From positions 124,001-188,000 of the forward strand of contig JBAOKB010000170.1 in NCBI GenBank assembly GCA_037044905.1: a DNA stretch of 64,000 nt. Direction: 5' to 3'. Of this stretch, positions 12,401-22,984 are shown one piece after another (position 1 is the stretch's first letter; each line of letters opens with the position of its first letter). The translations under genes and the position numbers were made by a program. Below the pieces are notes generated by a model. It searched no databases. It saw nothing but the letters and a program-made list of their open reading frames with translations, and had not been told where the DNA came from. This DNA is from Hortaea werneckii (lineage: Eukaryota > Ascomycota > Dothideomycetes > Mycosphaerellales > Teratosphaeriaceae).

Positions 12401-13792
12401 CTACGTCTTATTAGCTCCAACTCTGTCGAGGAAAAGATTCTTGAGCGAGCGCAGTTCAAGTTGGACATGGACGGCAAGGTCATTCAGGCTGGTAAATTCG
12501 ATAACAAGTCGACGAACGAGGAACGGGACGAGATGTTGAGGGTGATGCTTGAAAGTGCAGAGGCGGCAGAGAACTTGGATGAGAATGAGATGGATGACGA
12601 CGACCTGAACATGATGATGATGCGTAATGAGTCCGAACTGGCCGTCTTCCAGGAGCTGGACCGTGATCGATCAAGGAAGTCTGGATACGGGCCGGACAAG
12701 AAGCTCCCTCGGTTGCTTGGAGAAAGCGAGCTGCCGGAGATCTACGTGAATGAAGATAATCCGGTGGTAGAGGAGATCGAGTACAACTATGGTCGCGGCG
12801 CGAGAGAGAGGACGAAGGTCAAGTATGATGATGGATTGACGGAGGAGCAGTGGCTTGACGCCGTGGACGCCGATGACGACACCATTGAGGAGGCAATCGC
12901 CAGGAAGCAGGCGAGAATGCAGAAGAGGGCAACCAAGAAGGAGGGCAAACTCCGCGACGATTTCGACCTCGGTACCAGTCCGCCACCCGAGCCAAGCAGA
13001 CAAGCAAGTGAGAGCCCGGCGCCGGCGACGGCGAAGAAGAGGGGTAGGAAGTCGGCAGGCAGGCAGTCCACAAAGCGGACAGCAGAAGAGGCGAGTCTCG
13101 ATGGGGGCTCAGAGCCACCCAGCAAGCGTGAACGTGGCACTGGCAGAAGTGAAGCCAAAACACCTCGTGGGAAGGTCGCCGAGACGCTTTCTCCAGAAGA
13201 CCGTGCTACGCTTCAAAAGATCCTCGACAACGTTCACGACTCTCTTCAAGATCTTGAAGAGCCCTCAACAGATCCTTCAATTCCCAACCGCGGGATTATC
13301 GACCCCTTCCTGGCTCTTCCACCCAAAGTGCATTATCCCGACTACTACCAGCTCATCAAAGAGCCAATAGCCATGAAGCAGATTGAGAACAAGATCAACA
13401 AGAAGCAGTATCAGAGTCTGAGGCAATTCTGGCAGGACATCAAGCTGTTGTGCAAGAACTGCAGGCAGTACAATGAGGATGGCAGTGTCCTTTACAACGA
13501 CGCCGACATGATCGAGGTAAGTTCCATCAAATACGGGCAACAAGTATCTTCCGCATAAAATAGTTCACTGACATTTGCCATAGCGTGCCTGTGCACAGAA
13601 GCTTCGCGAGGAGACGGAAGATCACCCAGACTGGCAGAATTGGGACGAGGAATCAGAGGGCACTCGACCCGGCCAATCTCCAGTACTGGGACACCGCAGC
13701 CGCCCAAGTCGGGGATCAAGCTGAAGCTTGGTAGCAAGGCGAATGGGACTTCGCGGCCTGTCAGTGCGGCGCAAAGTGACGACGACGAGTAG
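9469..13792 (+). CDS. STH1: SWI/SNF-RSC type ATPase (SNF2/STH1), five frame breaks
   Basis: Catalytic ATPase of a nucleosome-remodelling complex. Domains in order: glutamine-rich N-terminus; QLQ motif (about 9910-10010); HSA helix region (about 10400-10700); SNF2 ATPase with DEMGLGKT at 11152-11175 and DEGH at about 11455; helicase C domain (STRAGGLGLNLQTADTV, 12260-12310; AHRIGQ, 12366-12383); SnAC region; AT-hook-like KKRGRK; C-terminal bromodomain (13200-13640) with an intron at 13517-13583. The frame is broken at about 9966, 10274, 11209 and 13690 (one G missing each) and at 11833 (one extra C). Correcting them gives about 1419 residues ending SDDDE. The bromodomain and AT hook fit both Snf2 and Sth1; the size favours Sth1 slightly, and the QLQ motif favours Snf2. 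The gene is probably intact in the organism. Confidence 0.85.
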
Positions 13793-14132
13793 AATGGCAC
13801 GTGAGCGCGGCAGGCGCGAGCAAGTGAGCAATGCGGCGGGACTGATAGATGGTTGCTGCGGCGTTTAAGGATAAGAAGAGTGAGGGTATGAGCGAGTTGC
13901 AGAGTCTTTGATCTTTTCACTACCCTTTTGGGAGGTATGCATGATTACGAGCGTCTACCGAAATCTTCATGGTTGGGTGGGAAACGCAGTGGTTCTAAGG
14001 GCGTCAGAGGGGAGTTCTACCTGGCACACATTGGCAAAGGGCGTTGCTGCTTCTGCTTCTGCTTGTACGCTAGAATAGCTGAGAAAGCCGTCTAACACAT
14101 TGATACAGCTGATCGTCACTTCCTATCATTAT
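13793..14132. other. Convergent spacer SNF2/STH1 - HIS3
   Basis: 340 bases between two convergent stop codons. It must contain both 3' ends; I see no further gene. Confidence 0.6.
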
Positions 14133-14813
14133 CTAGAACAGTACACCTTTCGTGCTAGGTACCTCGCCTTCTCTCCCAACGACAGGAGTAGTCGCCATCC
14201 TCAATGCCACAGCCAGAGCCTTGAACGCACTCTCGGCGCGGTGGTGGTCGTTGTCCCCCCGTAAGCAATCCACATGCATCGTCACGCCCGCGCCCTGCGC
14301 AAAGCTCTGCAGGCAATGCGGCAGCATCTCGCAGCTGAGATCGCCTATCTTCTCCCTCGTCGTGCCCAGGTTGATCACCGAGTACGGGCGATTACTCAGA
14401 TCCACCACCGCTCGCGACAGCGCTTCGTCCAGCGGGCAGTATGCGTATCCGAACCTCGCGAGCCCCGCCGTCGTCTGCAGCGCTGACTTGAACGCCTGGC
14501 CGAGCGCGATGAAGGTGTCTTCGGCCGTGTGGTGGTCGTCGATGTGCAGGTCGCCGCGGGTGCGGAGGTGGAGGGACCAGCCGCCGTGTTTGGCCAGGGC
14601 GTGCAGCATGTGGTCGAGGAAGCCTATGCCGGTGTCTACGCTGATCTGCTGGGACTTGGACTGCTGCGCTGCGTGGGTCTTCTCATCGCTGCCGTTGCTT
14701 TGGTCGGTGACGGGTTGGAGGGCGCCGCCGTCGAGGTTGAGGGAGAGCTGGATTTTGGTCTCGTTGGTGTCGCGGTTGAGGGTCGCGGTGCGGATGCGCT
14801 TTTCGGTAGACAT
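14133..14813 (-). CDS. HIS3: Imidazoleglycerol-phosphate dehydratase
   Basis: Catalyses the dehydration of imidazoleglycerol phosphate to imidazole-acetol phosphate in histidine synthesis. A single intact exon of 226 residues from the ATG at 14813 (MSTEKRIRTATLNRDT); a more upstream in-frame ATG at 14852 gives an extra 13 residues that the family lacks. The manganese-binding histidine clusters are all present: DHMLHALAKHGGW (about residues 67-79), DDHHTAEDT (92-100) and DNDHHRAES near the C-terminus. A 20-residue insert rich in S, Q and K follows SLNLDGGALQP, as in many filamentous fungi. It is divergent from RPC19. Confidence 0.96.
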   Translation of the reverse strand: MSTEKRIRTATLNRDTNETKIQLSLNLDGGALQPVTDQSNGSDEKTHAAQQSKSQQISVDTGIGFLDHMLHALAKHGGWSLHLRTRGDLHIDDHHTAEDTFIALGQAFKSALQTTAGLARFGYAYCPLDEALSRAVVDLSNRPYSVINLGTTREKIGDLSCEMLPHCLQSFAQGAGVTMHVDCLRGDNDHHRAESAFKALAVALRMATTPVVGREGEVPSTKGVLF

Positions 14814-15048
14814 GGTCGTTGTGAAACCTGTACTTTCCGGAATCTTTATCACTGGTCTGCTATCTGTAATTCGAAACCGATCTGAGTCCTCTCGATCAAT
14901 TGAGGCCGCAAGTATGAAAACGCTCTGGCCAATCAGAAGCGCCGAAATTTACTGCACCAAAACTTCAAGGCGATAGCTGCTGTGCTCTTCTGCCATCTTG
15001 AGCCCAGAAGTTTTAGCGTGATCCTCTCCACTTCTAAAGACATACACC
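14814..15048. promoter_or_regulatory. HIS3-RPC19 divergent promoter with CCAAT box
   Basis: 235 bases between the two start codons. A CCAATCAG sequence at 14929-14936 fits the fungal CCAAT-binding (HAP/CBF) consensus. TGAGTCC at 14883-14889 matches six of seven positions of the Gcn4/CpcA site, which would fit cross-pathway control of HIS3. Both assignments come from sequence match alone. Confidence 0.5.
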
Positions 15049-15618
15049 ATGGCTCAGACAGATGCTGATCAAGAAATGCGCGATGCTGCGGGTGGCGCAG
15101 AGGCGGGCGAGGAAATCGTGGTAGAGAAGCAACGCTTAAGGCTGGTATGCATGTGAAACTCCGCTGGAGGCGAGCCTGCCAACTGCCACTGGACGTCTGT
15201 GCTGATTTTCTTTCACAGCTTCCGGGCTCGTCAGACACAGCGGCATCTTTCGCCTTTAAACGAGAAGATCACACCCTTGGCAATGCATTACGTTACATGA
15301 TTATGAAGAAGTACGCTGCCGTTACTGAAACATAGATTTGAGCTACGCTGACGCTTTAGGAAAAAGCCCTGATGTTGAGTTCTGTGGCTACTCCATCCCA
15401 CACCCATCAGAGACGGTCATGAATCTACGGATACAGACATGGGGTAAGCAGAGCCGTTTCCTCCTTCATAGAGCCAAAGCTAAATGTGGACAGACAATGT
15501 CAGCGTCTTCGACGTCCTTCGCAAGGGTCTCAGCGACCTAGCGGATCTTTGTGACGTCGTAGAGGACAAATTCTCGGCCTCTCGCGATGAGTTCAACACG
15601 CAACAGGCCCAGAAGTAA
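15049..15618 (+). CDS. RPC19: RNA polymerase I and III subunit AC19
   Basis: Small alpha-like subunit shared by RNA polymerases I and III. Four exons at 15049-15144, 15219-15310, 15367-15443 and 15494-15618 join in phase to 129 residues, matching the family length. Visible features are an acidic N-terminus (MAQTDADQEMRDAAGG), then DTAASFAFKREDHTLGNALR, the alpha-motif, then VEFCGYSIPHPSE and NVSVFDVLRKGLSDLADLC. For exon 3 the acceptor at 15365-15366, not the nearer AG at 15358-15359, gives the conserved MKNPDVEF junction. No frame break. The gene converges with NDUFA6 with 111 bases between the stop codons. Confidence 0.93.
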
Positions 15619-15729
15619 TGAGAATGAGGGTTGTGAGAAGGGGCGAGGCGTCACTGGAGTTTTGGTTGATCATGACATTGTTCTGGAAATGGGTATGATA
15701 TGTACAGTCTTCTTAGCAAGCTTACATTC

Positions 15730-16410
15730 TCAGTTCCGGCCCTACGGACTGCTGTTAGCGCTGGCGTCTGTGGTTTGTTCCTATGCAAAGGTAGAATGTG
15801 TACCTCAATGAATCCTTGAATGAAGTTCTTAGGAAGCCTGGCCTTGGGGTCCTCTTCCGCTCTGAAGTACTTCAGTACGTGTGTGAGCTGCTTCCAGAAA
15901 TTGAGCGTCTCCTACGTTCAAATATCAGCGTACCGTTCACTTTGTCCCGCGCCTGCTGCCCGGCCAGCTATTGGCACCCCTCTCTGCTGGCTCCCTTACC
16001 TGAAACTCTTGGTGACTGTTGAACAACAGCACGTCTACCGTCTTAATCTGCGACACATATCTGTGCCTCTCAAACTCTTGCCGTATCTTGGTTCTGATCT
16101 GGGAAACCGGCATGTTCAGGGAGTACATTTGCTGAATCTCTGGGGACTGTATGGCCTTCGTCAGCGTCCATGCATTCTCATGCCCTTCCCAGCCGCAGTG
16201 CCATCCCAAGCGCTTAGACTCCTAGCTCTTTCATGCCGCTTAAATGCACATACCGCTCGCAGCCAGTCCCTGTAGGACTTCGTGACCCGGGTCTTCGCAT
16301 CCGACCAGCTTGTCGCTGCGCATTTGTTAGCTTGGGATAATCTGAAGCGCGTGCGCAGTCGACGTACAGGACCGAGTCCTCTGCGCGAGGTAAGTAGGGT
16401 TGATAACCAT
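15730..16410 (-). CDS. NDUFA6: NADH:ubiquinone oxidoreductase 14 kDa LYR subunit (NDUFA6/B14)
   Basis: Accessory subunit of mitochondrial complex I, an LYR-motif protein that contacts the acyl carrier protein. Five small exons on the minus strand: 16410-16368, 16315-16254, 16146-16000, 15911-15804 and 15741-15730. Joined they give 123 residues: MVINPTYLAQRTR, then DAKTRVTKSYRDWLRA, EIQQMYSLNMPVSQIRTKIR, DVLLFNSHQEFQ, ETLNFWKQLTHVLKYF and the end KNFIQGFIEGRN. All junctions keep phase and all introns are GT-AG. The last exon holds only three codons and a stop; the family end GFIEGRN supports it. The family's LYR element corresponds to KSYRDW here. Confidence 0.88.
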
Positions 16411-17264
16411 CTTTGCGGCTGCGAGGCAATAACAACGTCTTGCGAACGCCCTAGGTCGAGGTGCTGTGCTTGCTGATGTCGGATGGTGGAGGTCGCGGAT
16501 GTCATGCCTCAGGCACCAGCCATTGGCTTCCATGCCCTGGCACCTGCATGCACCTTGCCTGCGCTGAAGTTCCTGCTGCCCGGCCACATGGGTGCACTCG
16601 CTGTACCTTTGGAGCTTTAAAGGTGCGTGGAAATGAAATGCATGAGGAGTATTACTATAATCCTCTGGAGACACCTAGTTGATAACCGTGACACCCTCTA
16701 AATACTAAGCTGAAAACAAGAGAACATTTAAAAGGTAATGCCGTGCCTTCATTGGTATCTGAACGCCAGCAACACACCCAACGGCCAGGAAATGGGACCG
16801 TCAAATGCGTTGCACCATCCCCAACTTTTTGCTGAGACTATACCCTGATCGAGCTAGCCATAAAGCAAAGGTTAGATAACACGCTCCTGCCCTAATGTTG
16901 AAAACCACTTTCAACTTCCATGGTCCCGCCATCTCGGCCAGATCTTTGCTGCTGCCGCAACCCGCGCCGGTTTGAAAGAATCCATGAAACAGCCCGCTAG
17001 CTCATTTGGAGACATCTACGTGGTATGAGCAAGGAATCATTTGCCAAGCAAGTTTCAGCAGAAGATGACCGTCAAATGGGCCGTACGCAGCACCCATAAA
17101 AACACGCGCCGTGAAGTGTATCTTTCCGTTCTCCTGTACGCGCCGAGACGCCAGGTCCGCGAACGCCGTACATGAGCAAGTTGCTGGTAATGCATCGCTG
17201 CGTGACTTCATGATGATGGCTCTATGGTCGAGAGTGAATGACTCAGGCTATGCCGAATCCTTCC
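16411..17264. other. Intergenic, no supportable gene
   Basis: Holds the upstream region of NDUFA6 and the 3' end of GSK3. Short open frames on both strands show no recognisable domain. Confidence 0.5.
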
Positions 17265-18719
17265 TCAGTCCAAACGAGCAATCATCTGATCCTTGGTCAG
17301 CGGTTGCAGGTTGTCGATGTCGAGACCCTTAGCCGCGAGCACCGGCTTCATGTGCGCTGGCACAAGCTGGTGGTTGAGATGGGTGCGATGGAGAGTTCTG
17401 TGAGCTGTTAGCGCTGCTGTGATCACGACAGGTGCCGTGTAGTTTACTTACCATGATGAGAGAAGTCGAATAGGTTCGGCAATTCCCTTGGGGCTCCATT
17501 CGGGTGGCGCGAATCCGGCAACTTCGTGTTCGGGTCGCGAAGCTCATCGAAAAATGGGTGCACCATGGCATCGATGGCGGACAAGCGCTGTGTTGGCGTG
17601 TACTCAAGCAGTCTCGAGATGAGGTCGATCGCGTTGGCATCCGCCTTACGGAATACCTTGCTGAACGGATGCGGCTTGATCTGCGGGAACTTGTGCTCCA
17701 TGTAATTCGGATTCATGGTCCTGATCTGGTCGCGCGTTGGCGTTCCAAGAACCTTGATGATTTCAACAAGCTGATCAATACCCGATTCTCCGGGGAACAG
17801 TGGCTGGCCAAGCATGAGCTCTGCCATAACACAACCAGTAGACCATACATCTGCAAAGCGTCAGTAACATCCAATACATTGATGCTAAGCTGACTGACCA
17901 ATCTTTGTCGTATAGTTTGTGGCTCCGAAAGATAAGCTCGGGAGCGCGGTAGTACCTCGAACAGATGTAAGAGACGTTTGGCTCGCCCTCGATCAAGATC
18001 TTTGCGCTGCCGAAGTCGCACAGCTTCAGAATGCCCGATTGCGGGTCCAGAAGCAAGTTCTGGGGCTTGATGTCTCGGTGGCAGATGCCCTGTGAATGGA
18101 TATAGGCGAGCGAGCGGAACAGCTGGTAAATGTAGATTTTGACTTCGAGGATCGGCATCGTGGTCTTCAGCTTATTGAAGTGTCTCGAGGCGCGATACAC
18201 GGTTTCCGGGACGAATTCGAGGACTAGGTTCAGGTATACTTCATCTTTCTGCGCCTCCATCAGAGCTGTCTCAACACCCATGAAATTGTCGAGATCTCGT
18301 ACCCTGTCTCCATTCGAGTAGTAGAACGCCTTGAGCTCGACGATGTTCGGATGGCGGACAATGCGCATGATTTGCAGTTCTCGGTTCTAGATGGAGGTCA
18401 ATGTCACGTGTGCTGGGGCTCCAAAATCTGCATGGTGCGTACCTTGAATCGCTTGTCCTGCAGAACCCGCTTGATGGCCGCATCCTCGCCAGACGGTGAG
18501 AGCTTGGTCTGGAAGACCACACCAAAGGAGCCATTGCCGACGATCTTGCACTGCGTGTACTGCATCTCTTTGGTCTCGCCGGTCAAGCCGTCCTGCACCT
18601 TCTCGCGAATCACCTCTGTGGACGCTGGTTAGCTCAGCAATGTCCTCAAAACACGCGCCCAGGAGCTGCCTACCACCCATCCTGAGACCCGCAAAGGCCG
18701 ATGGCCGGTTCTGTGACAT
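17265..18719 (-). CDS. GSK3: Glycogen synthase kinase 3 homologue, two frame breaks
   Basis: Serine/threonine kinase of the GSK3/shaggy group. Exons on the minus strand: 18719-18674, 18615-18443, 18386-18303, 18248-17899, 17850-17452 and 17397-17265, about 394 residues, the standard fungal length. The kinase motifs are clear: IVGNGSFGVVFQTKL glycine loop, DAAIKRV lysine, CHRDIKPQNLLLD catalytic loop, KLCDFGSAK, and the VSYICSRYYRAPELIF activation loop whose tyrosine is normally phosphorylated. The exon 1 donor at 18673-18672 gives RMGEVIREK. One extra base lies at 17928-17930 (before the GATNYTTKIDVW region) and one C is missing at about 17381 (before HLN). Both lie in short runs and look like errors. 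The intron at 18302-18249 is exactly 54 bases with no stop in frame. Confidence 0.92.
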
Positions 18720-20947
18720 ACTGCGCTCTTGTGGTTGTGGTCACGCGCTCTTGCCGGATCGCTACCGCGGGCAGGGCGGAGGTTGGTGGAATGAGCGGGC
18801 GTGTGACTGTCGCCGTGGTGCAGAGAGAACAGGCGTCCTGAGCGATATGGGGGACAGCCAATGGAGCCAGGCAGGTGCGAGAGGGCGAGCGCAATTGCGG
18901 AGTGATGGCAGCAACTGTAGGGTTAGGTACTATGTAGGTAAGGTTGGGTCGAGCAGGTGATGTCGATCCCGGGTCAGGTGTCTGAGGCTGACCAACGCGG
19001 AAGGCGCAGCAGCTGGCCAAAAGTCGTCAGACGAGGCAGGCACGATCAACACTGCGGCAGAGGGAGGAAGGAGGGCAGGATTGGAGGGCCGCCGACGCAC
19101 GAAGCAAGAATGGGATGTAGTGAATGCTCGCTGAAAAGGGCAGGACGGCGTGTTGTCAGTCGGGTCTCAGAGTGTTGCCCCGCTACTTTGGGGCTAGGTG
19201 GACAAGGTTCGATTATTACTGGTACGTACTGGAATTGAATGCCGTCCGTGCGCTGCGCTTCTGCCTCTGGAGGAGATTGACGTAGGCAGGTGAGGTATGA
19301 GGTGGATGGAGAGCCAGGTCGGTACTGGATGACCTGCCCAGGTGGTGAACCGGACGACGCTGGGGCAGTGACGATGATGTCGTCGCCCCCTTCTCCCGCA
19401 CGGCGCACAGTATCTAATCGCAAATCGTCCCAAGCTGCTGCTGGCGGGTGCTGGTGGCTGCTGCGACGTCGGCAATCGGCGTCCGCAAATTACTCCTCGA
19501 TGCTCCTAATTTCTGTCCCCACCAACGAAACGAGCGCTGGAAGAGCGGATTCTGTGGGGAAGTCACGAGAGCTGCAGAAAGATTCCGGCGGTCCAGTCTT
19601 GGCTCCCAAACTCTCGAGTCCCCAGTCACTCGCCCATGCGCAGTGCGGCGTGCGCCTTTTGCCTTTGGGTCCCATGCGCCGCAGACGCTCACTGCAGGCA
19701 TCATTACTGACACGCCGAGGGCAGACGCGGAACACTGTTTGCCCTCACGCCCGTTTCGATGGAGACGCTCGACCCCACGTGCGCGCTGCTATCCACCTCC
19801 TGTATCCTGTATCCTGTATCCTGTTGGTGCTGATGACGCTCCTGCTGTGAGCTGTTGCGCTCTAGCACGCGTGATTTGCTAATGCCCTGCTGTACGAGGT
19901 CATATGAGCAGGTCCACCGCTAGCGCCTCGCACGTCGGCACACAGGCGCAGGTGACAGTCAAAACTTCCCCGTCAAGCCAGATGCGGCTCATGCTGGATC
20001 TCGACCACATGGCCAGCAGCCACTCTGGCACTGTCGCCATTGGCTATCTGTCTTGCCCCGTCTGCGAACAATCGTTCCCGCTAATCGTGCCTACAGTACT
20101 AAGCACAGCATGGCCTGAAGCCTTCCGGATGCTTCGTGTACGGTTTGTGTAACGCCAGACAAGGGCATGGAGCTGCTTCCCAGAGCCGCATACTCGGCAG
20201 CAAGTCGCGTGCGCACGATGTGCTAATCCGACAACAAAATGGGCGAGCTGCAGGTGCTTCAACATACATCCGGCCGCCATGACGGTATTGGCCTCGCAAT
20301 CAGCCAACTCCAGCCAATGATTGCGAGTCAGTTGAGATACTCTGTACCTGTGTACCTGGCGACCCGGGCTACAGTCTCAAGCCCATGTCGCCATGGCACA
20401 GTGATTCGAGGACACTTGTCCAGCATGTGAAGTCTTGTTGACTGTATATATCCACTGTGCTTGCGATACAGCGCATGTAAGAATGCCGTCGGCTATGCTG
20501 TGGCGTTCGCAGTGATTATTTTGGAGGAAATCTCACCAACCGGTTGACGTGGTTCCGGAACCTACCTTACATTGTGGTAGAACCTGGGTAGAAGCGCCAG
20601 TCGCCTCCCGACATCAACAGATTTTTTTTTTTTGCCGAAGTTGAGGTCACAACACCTACAAGAGACAAGAGCAGCGTGATTCAAGCCGGCCCTGGCTCTC
20701 ACAGCGCTGTATTGGAATGGTATCTACAGTGATCACTCGCTAAATACATAGTATGCGTCCCTACCTAATGCGCATGCCCTCAAATCCTGAACACCTGCGC
20801 TGTGCAAACATTTAATAGTACATGGTCGTGAATGCTATGGCTTCAGACGAGCATACCTCCTTGTCATGCAATAGCCTCAACTTCGCGGCCAGGTGGCTGG
20901 GCTTCAGATGTCTCTTTGAACGTCTTCTGTCTTTGGCTCTCCGCCAT
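18720..20947. other. Long intergenic region with a 7-base tandem repeat
   Basis: About 2.2 kb between the GSK3 start and the MTO1 stop, both minus strand. No open frame is convincing. Part of it is presumably the GSK3 promoter and leader. A 7-base unit TCCTGTA is repeated nearly four times at 19798-19823, and a run of 12 T lies at 20622-20633. Confidence 0.5.
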
Positions 20948-22984
20948 TCACTCTTGACGTAAGCAAGCAATCTTCAGAGCCCCAGCAGGCGTGACACCTT
21001 CGACTCTTCTCGCTTGGCCTACGGACTCTGGCCGAGTCTCTGTGAGCGCCTTCTTCTCTTCAATGCTCAAGCCGTGTATTGAATGGTAGTTCAGATCTCC
21101 CGGCAGCAGCAAACTCTTATCGCGCGCAAATGCTGCAGCGGAAGCTTCCTGCTGTGTAATGTAAGGCGCATAGGTGCCTTCGATGTCCATGCGCGAAAGA
21201 AGGCGGTCGGAGTATTGCGCCACTTCAGGAATGAGGTTGATCATCGAAGATGTCGTAATACCTGTGTGCCGGAGCAGGTCGAATGCACTTCTCTTGACGC
21301 TGTCGCTGCGGACAGGGAAGCCTTCCTCGATCCAGAATTGTGAGCTCAACTTTTTAGCCTCCAGCAGCCCCCGCAGCTCTTCTAGTTGGCTCCGTTCGTC
21401 AGTGAACGCTGACCAGCGCTTATCGCCAACGACACCGGCTTCTCTGCCTTTTGCGGTGAGACGCAAGTCTGCGTTGTCGGCGCGAGCGGACATGCGGTAT
21501 TCGCTTCTGCTGGTGAACATTCGGTACGGCTCGCTAACGCCTTTGGTGACCAAATCATCGATCATGATGCCGATGTAGCTGTCTGCGCGCGACATGATGA
21601 AGGCTGGCCTACCAACAGCAGCGTTACCAGCGTTGATTCCTGCGAGGATTCCCTGCGCGGCCGCTTCTTCGTAACCTGTTGTGCCATTGATCTGTCCAGC
21701 AAGGAATAATCCGCTTATTGCCTTGGTCTCCAGTGTACTTTTCAGGCTGCGAGGGTCCACGTAGTCATACTCAACACCGTATCCAGGTTGAGTCATCTTT
21801 GCGTTCTCCAGTCCTACGATCGTTTTCAGCATGGCCTCTTGCGCTTCTGCAGGCACGGTCATGCTGATGCCGTTAGGATAGATGACATCGCTGTCGAAAC
21901 CTTCGGGTTCTAACCAAATGAGATGTTGATTCTTGTCTGTAAAGCGAATAACTTTGCTCTCAAGGGATGGGCAGTATCTGGGCCCCTTGACCGTCTCGCG
22001 AATGTGGACACTCTTGTCGAGATTTTGTCGAATGACCTCATGTGTGTCTGGGTTGGTGTGCGTGCTCCAGCAATCAAGTTGCTTCTCGACCGAGACCCGA
22101 TCGTTCAGATAGGAAAACGGCATGGGAGGATCATCACCAGGTTGTACTTGAAGCCTTGAAAAATCGATTGTCCTCTTATCTAGCCGCGGTGGCGTGCCTG
22201 TCTTTAGCCTACCTAGCTTGAAGCCTGCCTCCCGCAGCGATTTTGACAAGCCATGTGTAGCAGCTTCTCCCATACGGCCAGACGAGAAGACCTCGAGTCC
22301 AATGTGTATCTCCGCTCCAAGAAATGTGCCTGTTGTGATGACCACATTCGGGGTGTTTATGATCTCGCCAGACTCCAGCTTTACTCCACTAATCTTCCCA
22401 TGAAGTCCTCCTTGCGTTGCATGCGGTGAATGGTCGACCATAATGTCTGCCACCTTGCCTTCCTTCACTGACAGTCCTGGGTATTGCATCATCTCTTCAC
22501 GCATGTTGCTCTTGTACAGAGTCCGATCGATCTGCGCTCGTGGACCCCATACCGCCGGACCTTTCTTGCGATTCAAGACGCGAAACTGTAAACCAGCTTT
22601 ATCTGTAATGCGTCCGACGAGCCCGTCCAACGCATCTATCTCCCGCATCATAGTGCCCTTGCCAATCCCGCCAAATGACGGATTGCAGCTACACGTCCCA
22701 AGGTTCTCAAAGGATGGCGTGACCAACGTTGTTCGCGCACCGGCTCTTGCTGCTGCTGCTGAGGCCTCGCATCCCGCATGACCTCCTCCTATTACGACGA
22801 CGTCGACCGGTGGTCGTCCATTCAAATCTTTTGGAAGGTCCGCGACAGTGGCCAGCCCGCGCCGCAAGGCGGCTGCTGATCTAACTCGGGGCGCATGACC
22901 CCAGAGCATGCGCGCTCGTGCGGAGAATATAAGTATCATGGCTGATGCCAGGAATGCGTGGTGGCAATACCTGTAATGTCGCAT
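20948..22984 (-). CDS. MTO1: Mitochondrial tRNA 5-carboxymethylaminomethyluridine enzyme (MTO1/MnmG)
   Basis: FAD enzyme that, with the MSS1/MnmE partner, modifies the wobble uridine of mitochondrial tRNAs. One exon of 678 residues. The N-terminus is basic and hydrophobic, as in a mitochondrial targeting sequence; the true start may be the ATG at 22939 or 22909. The FAD-binding VVIGGGHAGCEAS lies at residues 63-75. GTCSCNPSFGGIGKG and GPRYCPSLESKVIRF are the GidA signatures, and the TTGYEEAAAQGILAGINAG segment is conserved. The C-terminal EGVTPAGALKIACL deviates from the family pattern GVTPAALLNLLxYVK. Removing one base near 20971 reads LLAYVKSEWRRAKDRR and runs to a stop at 20812, giving about 723 residues. 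Divergent from the SLP1-like gene with 237 bases between starts. Confidence 0.92.
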   Translation of the reverse strand: MRHYRYCHHAFLASAMILIFSARARMLWGHAPRVRSAAALRRGLATVADLPKDLNGRPPVDVVVIGGGHAGCEASAAAARAGARTTLVTPSFENLGTCSCNPSFGGIGKGTMMREIDALDGLVGRITDKAGLQFRVLNRKKGPAVWGPRAQIDRTLYKSNMREEMMQYPGLSVKEGKVADIMVDHSPHATQGGLHGKISGVKLESGEIINTPNVVITTGTFLGAEIHIGLEVFSSGRMGEAATHGLSKSLREAGFKLGRLKTGTPPRLDKRTIDFSRLQVQPGDDPPMPFSYLNDRVSVEKQLDCWSTHTNPDTHEVIRQNLDKSVHIRETVKGPRYCPSLESKVIRFTDKNQHLIWLEPEGFDSDVIYPNGISMTVPAEAQEAMLKTIVGLENAKMTQPGYGVEYDYVDPRSLKSTLETKAISGLFLAGQINGTTGYEEAAAQGILAGINAGNAAVGRPAFIMSRADSYIGIMIDDLVTKGVSEPYRMFTSRSEYRMSARADNADLRLTAKGREAGVVGDKRWSAFTDERSQLEELRGLLEAKKLSSQFWIEEGFPVRSDSVKRSAFDLLRHTGITTSSMINLIPEVAQYSDRLLSRMDIEGTYAPYITQQEASAAAFARDKSLLLPGDLNYHSIHGLSIEEKKALTETRPESVGQARRVEGVTPAGALKIACLRQE

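Noticed and set aside
13517..13583. The break in SNF2/STH1 at the bromodomain as a further frame error
   Set aside because: It is a normal 67-base intron with a GTAAGT donor and a TAG acceptor, and the phase is preserved.
19290..19882. Open frames of 144-186 codons in the GSK3-MTO1 spacer
   Set aside because: Overlapping frames on both strands, a tandem repeat inside them and no recognisable domain.
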